Assembly (NCBI RefSeq): GCF_052324685.1
Contig: NC_135220.1
Coordinates: 11,606,300-11,670,299 of the forward strand
Length of the DNA stretch: 64,000 nucleotides
Source of the DNA: Brachyhypopomus gauderio
Taxonomy: Eukaryota; Chordata; Actinopteri; Gymnotiformes; Hypopomidae
Direction of reading: 5' to 3'
Every line of letters starts with the position of its first letter. Within the stretch, counting starts at the first letter, position 1. The translations under genes were made by a program, and so were the position numbers. Below are positions 60,001-64,000 of this stretch, one piece after another. A model generated the notes under the pieces. The model worked only from the letters and a program-made list of their open reading frames with translations. It searched no databases and was not told the DNA's origin.

Positions 60001-62388
60001 CAGTCCACCTCCAGGAGCGACCTGCAACACATCACACACACGCACACAGACGACACATAACACAAAACGCGCACTGCTCCGACCACTGACCCCCCTTTTA
60101 CACAGGGGGGAAGGGACCCCTTCTTGGCATGAGGAGACACCCTGTCCTTACACCCCAGGCATCCTCCGCCTACAAAGGGGTACAGGGGCTCCTCTTTGCT
60201 CAGGGGTCCCTCCCAAACGGTCAGGTCTTCTGATGGAGCAGTGCCTTCTGAGCCACATGTCGTGGCTCAGGAACCCCATAGCTCCCCCCCAAAAACATAT
60301 TTAGGGGGGGCCCCTCCGGGGAACAACAAAACAAAAAACACAGACACAACATTTAACATATACGCACCCAAGGTGCCCTCCGTGCCACATCCAGTGGCAC
60401 GGGACCTCAAATGGACCCCTCCCCACACACAGTGAAGAGGGGTGCAAGAGAGGAATTACATAAAACAAAGCACGCTAACTCTAGGACAAAATGAACACGC
60501 AAAGACAGAACACAAACAAACGGACAGGACCCACCGATGCGCGCGCTCTGCGGAGCGTGACGCGCCTACTCCAGCTCTCTCTCTCTCTCTCACCGTTCTC
60601 CCACGGGATCCGCAGATCTTTGGAGAGAGAGAGAGAGAGCTATACGCGAGCGGCTTGCGCGTCACGCCCACAGCGACGCGTCTCTCGGGCGCAGTCGCTC
60701 ACCCCCGTCACCGCGGGATATCGGGTGAGCGAGGCAAAAGGCACCGAGAGACCCTCGCGTCTAACGCGGTCTAGCGTGCGGCACGCACCGGTGGACCCGA
60801 CTACATACACACACGAACACCACCAGCGAAACACACACACTGAATACACCTCAGTACTGTGCACTGCACACACAACCTCTTCACATGTTCACTTCTAAGT
60901 TTATATTGAACCACACAATGTTGTCTTTTCCCAGAGAGTTTTGCAAATGGAGGCTGATGCAATCCCACATGAGTTTATCTTCATAGATAAGGCTGTGTTG
61001 GCACTAACAATAGTAAACAGAACTCTAGGGAGTTCTTTCTCTCCACTGTTGTCTTTGGCGTGCGCACTGGGCACTTGGACTCGTGCAATGCTGAGCTATA
61101 TAAGTAATTTTGCCAACGTAGGTCCTTACAACATGGCCCACACACACAGTTTTAGAATGCAGAGCGGGTGAGGTGCGTTGTGGCCAGGGACAGTGTGTCT
61201 TTCCACAGCTCTAGACCAGAACTGATTTCATCTGCATTTGCATTCTTCACCCCACCCCCACCTTTTCTCTCTCCAAAACCCCACTGAGAAGATCTTGCGG
61301 GCATGCCGGTAGAATGTCGTCTCCAGCCCTGTGGCTGGACACCCCTCAGTCAAGTCATGGAGAAAGGCCTGCGACCAGATTAATGCAGGGTCTGTGCAAG
61401 GTTGGAGTCACCGTTCAAAAGGACCTCGCTGTCCTGAGAGAGGGGACAGGATCTGTGGTGTGGTCAGAGTACTATGGTCAGATCCAGGCAGGGGATGAGA
61501 GGGGTCTCTGTGTCTCTACTCATCATATCTCCACATGTGTTGCTGTTTATGTATCATATTCTATTCTGATTTTCAGTGCAAAATGCATGAATGTGTTTTC
61601 TTATTTTCCAGTGCGGAGAAATTAAAGTTCAGCGTACAGTAGGCTACATGTCTTGTGTGGAGTCTAGCTAATATATTCATGTTATTTACTCCAAAAGTAT
61701 CTATGGGAGCGTTATCACCCCCTACTAGTGTTAGAACAGTGTGCTAGTATTTTAGATCACAGCAGTCTGTCTCTGGTTCAAATTGTATCAAATTGGTATT
61801 TTATAAGTGATTGTAGTTTTGAATGAAGGTTCATTTTACAAAAGATCTAAAGTGTTCTGCTTCTGCGGCTGTGTGACTTGTGTAGTGTTTTGATAAAATG
61901 AATCCTACTTTCAAAATCTTGGATAAACAGACCATTAAAAAACAGGTGCATATAGGGGCATTAACACACCAATGCGAATAAAGGCCTACAGCTTCTCAAC
62001 TTTTACAACCACACACACAGGACAGTTGTGCAACAGCCCACCACATGCCAACCAGTGGGACGTTGCTGCTTGAGGTGCTCCATGACAGAGAAGCATCAGG
62101 AGAACCCAACTAAAACTCTGTAGTCAGCTTGGGCAGCAGATGATCAAATTCAGAAAAAACGTAAGCCGTAAGAGAGCAGAACCCGAGCAGAGCAGTGGGC
62201 TCGATGATGGCCCAGCTCCAAATCCCCGATATCAGGCAGACTGTCAGACAGGCCATGCAGACAGCAGAAAACACACAGGGGTTTCCACACTCACCCAGAG
62301 CCAGGAAGCAGAAGACCCACTTCAGGACAGCTGCCGTTTGCAGGCGCCGCACCAGTGGTGTGCGGACCGGAGCAAAGTTGATCTTCAT
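53747..62388 (-). CDS. mogat2: mogat2, 2-acylglycerol O-acyltransferase 2 (complete, six exons)
   Basis: Exons are 62295-62388, 57268-57446, 55085-55289, 54697-54871, 54312-54511 and 53747-53901, all GT-AG with agreeing phases. The 1008 nt encode 335 aa; human MOGAT2 is 334. Marks are YFP (87-89), HPHG (109-112), [13 protein letters not shown] (C-terminal part of exon 3), GGGNAV and GGALEAL (177-193), and KKGFVKLA (207-214). Segments such as VGAFANFCT and [12 protein letters not shown] match MOGAT2 rather than DGAT2 or MOGAT3. The enzyme acylates 2-monoacylglycerol to diacylglycerol in the ER. It lies tail to head upstream of dgat2 and divergent from map6, as in human. The stop codon and last few codons lie inside a 38-bp minisatellite that fills the 3' flank. 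Confidence 0.95.
54312..54511 (-). CDS. mogat2: mogat2 exon 5
   Basis: 200 nt: [20 protein letters not shown], then [20 protein letters not shown] and PYRKPITTV. It closely matches human [31 protein letters not shown]. Acceptor TTTAG, donor GTAAGT. Confidence 0.96.
54697..54871 (-). CDS. mogat2: mogat2 exon 4
   Basis: 175 nt: [20 protein letters not shown], then [15 protein letters not shown] and [11 protein letters not shown]. Acceptor TTGCAG, donor GTAAGG. Confidence 0.96.
54890..55062. repeat. 20-30-bp repeat filling mogat2 intron 3
   Basis: The unit is TGTGTACACAGATACACACA with CA changes. TGTGTACACA is a palindrome in each copy. It occupies about 170 of 213 intron bases. Confidence 0.93.
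55085..55289 (-). CDS. mogat2: mogat2 exon 3 (HPHG active-site motif)
   Basis: 205 nt: [20 protein letters not shown], then [14 protein letters not shown] and [14 protein letters not shown] plus one base. Acceptor TTGTAG, donor GTCAGT. The intron that follows is only 213 nt and is mostly a tandem repeat. Confidence 0.96.
55302..55498. repeat. 15-bp repeat, about 12 copies
   Basis: The unit is GTGTTACAATACTGTG-like. It starts about 13 nt upstream of the mogat2 exon 3 acceptor, in intron 2. Confidence 0.9.
55503..57021. other. mogat2 intron 2, mostly unique DNA
   Basis: It includes three copies of GAGCCTCTCTCTCACCC-like units (55738-55820) and several CAGTGATCAGTTCA-like units (56440-56560). 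No gene was recognised. Confidence 0.6.
57023..57078. repeat. GT microsatellite
   Basis: Pure GT run of about 28 repeats. Confidence 0.96.
57268..57446 (-). CDS. mogat2: mogat2 exon 2 (equals dgat2 exons 3 and 4 fused)
   Basis: 179 nt: [15 protein letters not shown], then [18 protein letters not shown] and MRDYFPIK. There is no intron at the position where dgat2 has intron 3. The donor is AAG|GTCAGA, with a less common C at +3. Confidence 0.93.
57656..57738. repeat. 20-bp repeat, 4 copies
   Basis: The unit is GTATAAATCAAGGCAGGTGG, nearly perfect. mogat2 intron 1. Confidence 0.9.
58190..58244. repeat. 15-17-bp repeat, 3 copies
   Basis: The unit is CAGATGTTTGAGGGG. Confidence 0.85.
58322..58452. 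repeat. 16-bp repeat, 8 copies
   Basis: The unit is GGAACTACTCGACCCC, with CAACCCT variants. Confidence 0.92.
59032..59328 (-). mobile_element. LTR of a minus-oriented retroelement, in mogat2 intron 1
   Basis: Read on the minus strand, a 297-bp segment starts TGTCACGTTG and ends CCCGTCACA, with TG..CA ends. It is preceded by a purine-rich GGTGGGGGGGTC, like a polypurine tract next to a 3' LTR. GC-rich sequence to the right (to about 60790) is the likely interior. No second LTR copy was found, so the element is truncated. Confidence 0.5.
59329..60790 (-). mobile_element. Probable interior of the truncated minus-strand LTR element
   Basis: The DNA is GC- and CpG-rich, unlike the neighbouring intron. 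It holds a roughly 75-bp direct duplication (about 59412-59540) around GGGACCCGTTCCCTGC. Frames up to 158 aa lack polymerase motifs. The right boundary is a guess based on the end of the CpG-rich stretch. Confidence 0.3.
60791..62294. other. mogat2 intron 1, 5' part
   Basis: Unique DNA with no recognised exon, element end or RNA gene. Frames up to 103 aa are not supported. Confidence 0.55.
62295..62388 (-). CDS. mogat2: mogat2 exon 1 (coding part)
   Basis: 94 nt: [18 protein letters not shown], then [12 protein letters not shown] plus one base. It matches human [30 protein letters not shown]. Donor GTGAGT. The start is fixed by length agreement with human. Confidence 0.94.

Positions 62389-64000
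<1,612 letters not shown>

Overview
The window is vertebrate nuclear DNA. Genes are split by GT-AG introns, CA/GT and GA microsatellites are very dense, and there are hAT and LTR elements of kinds common in fish. Four protein genes can be read exon by exon. Protein similarity and gene order point to a teleost; I cannot name the species.

Layout: (1) 2721-34943, minus strand: the 5' eleven coding exons of uvrag (347 codons plus one base), with the C-terminal half beyond the left edge. (2) 37885-48922, minus: a complete eight-exon dgat2 (361 aa). (3) 53747-62388, minus: a complete six-exon mogat2 (335 aa). (4) 63897 to the right edge, plus: the first 34 codons of map6. The order uvrag-dgat2-mogat2-map6, with map6 divergent, matches the human 11q13.5 order (UVRAG-DGAT2-MOGAT2-MAP6). 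dgat2 and mogat2 are neighbouring members of one acyltransferase family: several exons have identical lengths and all shared introns have the same phase. Both products make neutral lipid (MAG to DAG, DAG to TAG). UVRAG acts in the Beclin-1/VPS34 autophagy and endosome complex. MAP6 stabilises microtubules.

Non-coding content: much of the rest is tandem repeat. Mobile elements include two ~1.2 kb hAT-type elements with 8-bp target duplications (16885-18037 and 18280-19472), a 127-bp hAT-type MITE (30746-30872), a decayed non-LTR reverse-transcriptase fragment (about 28260-29035), an intact 2.88-kb LTR element with apparently identical LTRs and a 5-bp target duplication inside dgat2 (38902-41784), and one LTR of a probable minus-strand element inside mogat2 (59032-59328).

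The most unusual signal is where minisatellites sit relative to exons. A ~47-bp array of about 20 copies (25641-26572) is an amplification of the 3' end of uvrag exon 6 together with its splice donor. A 38-bp array (52851-53775) contains the last codons and stop codon of mogat2. Other arrays begin within about 2-22 nt of splice donors in uvrag, dgat2 and mogat2. Most long open frames on either strand are repeat artefacts.
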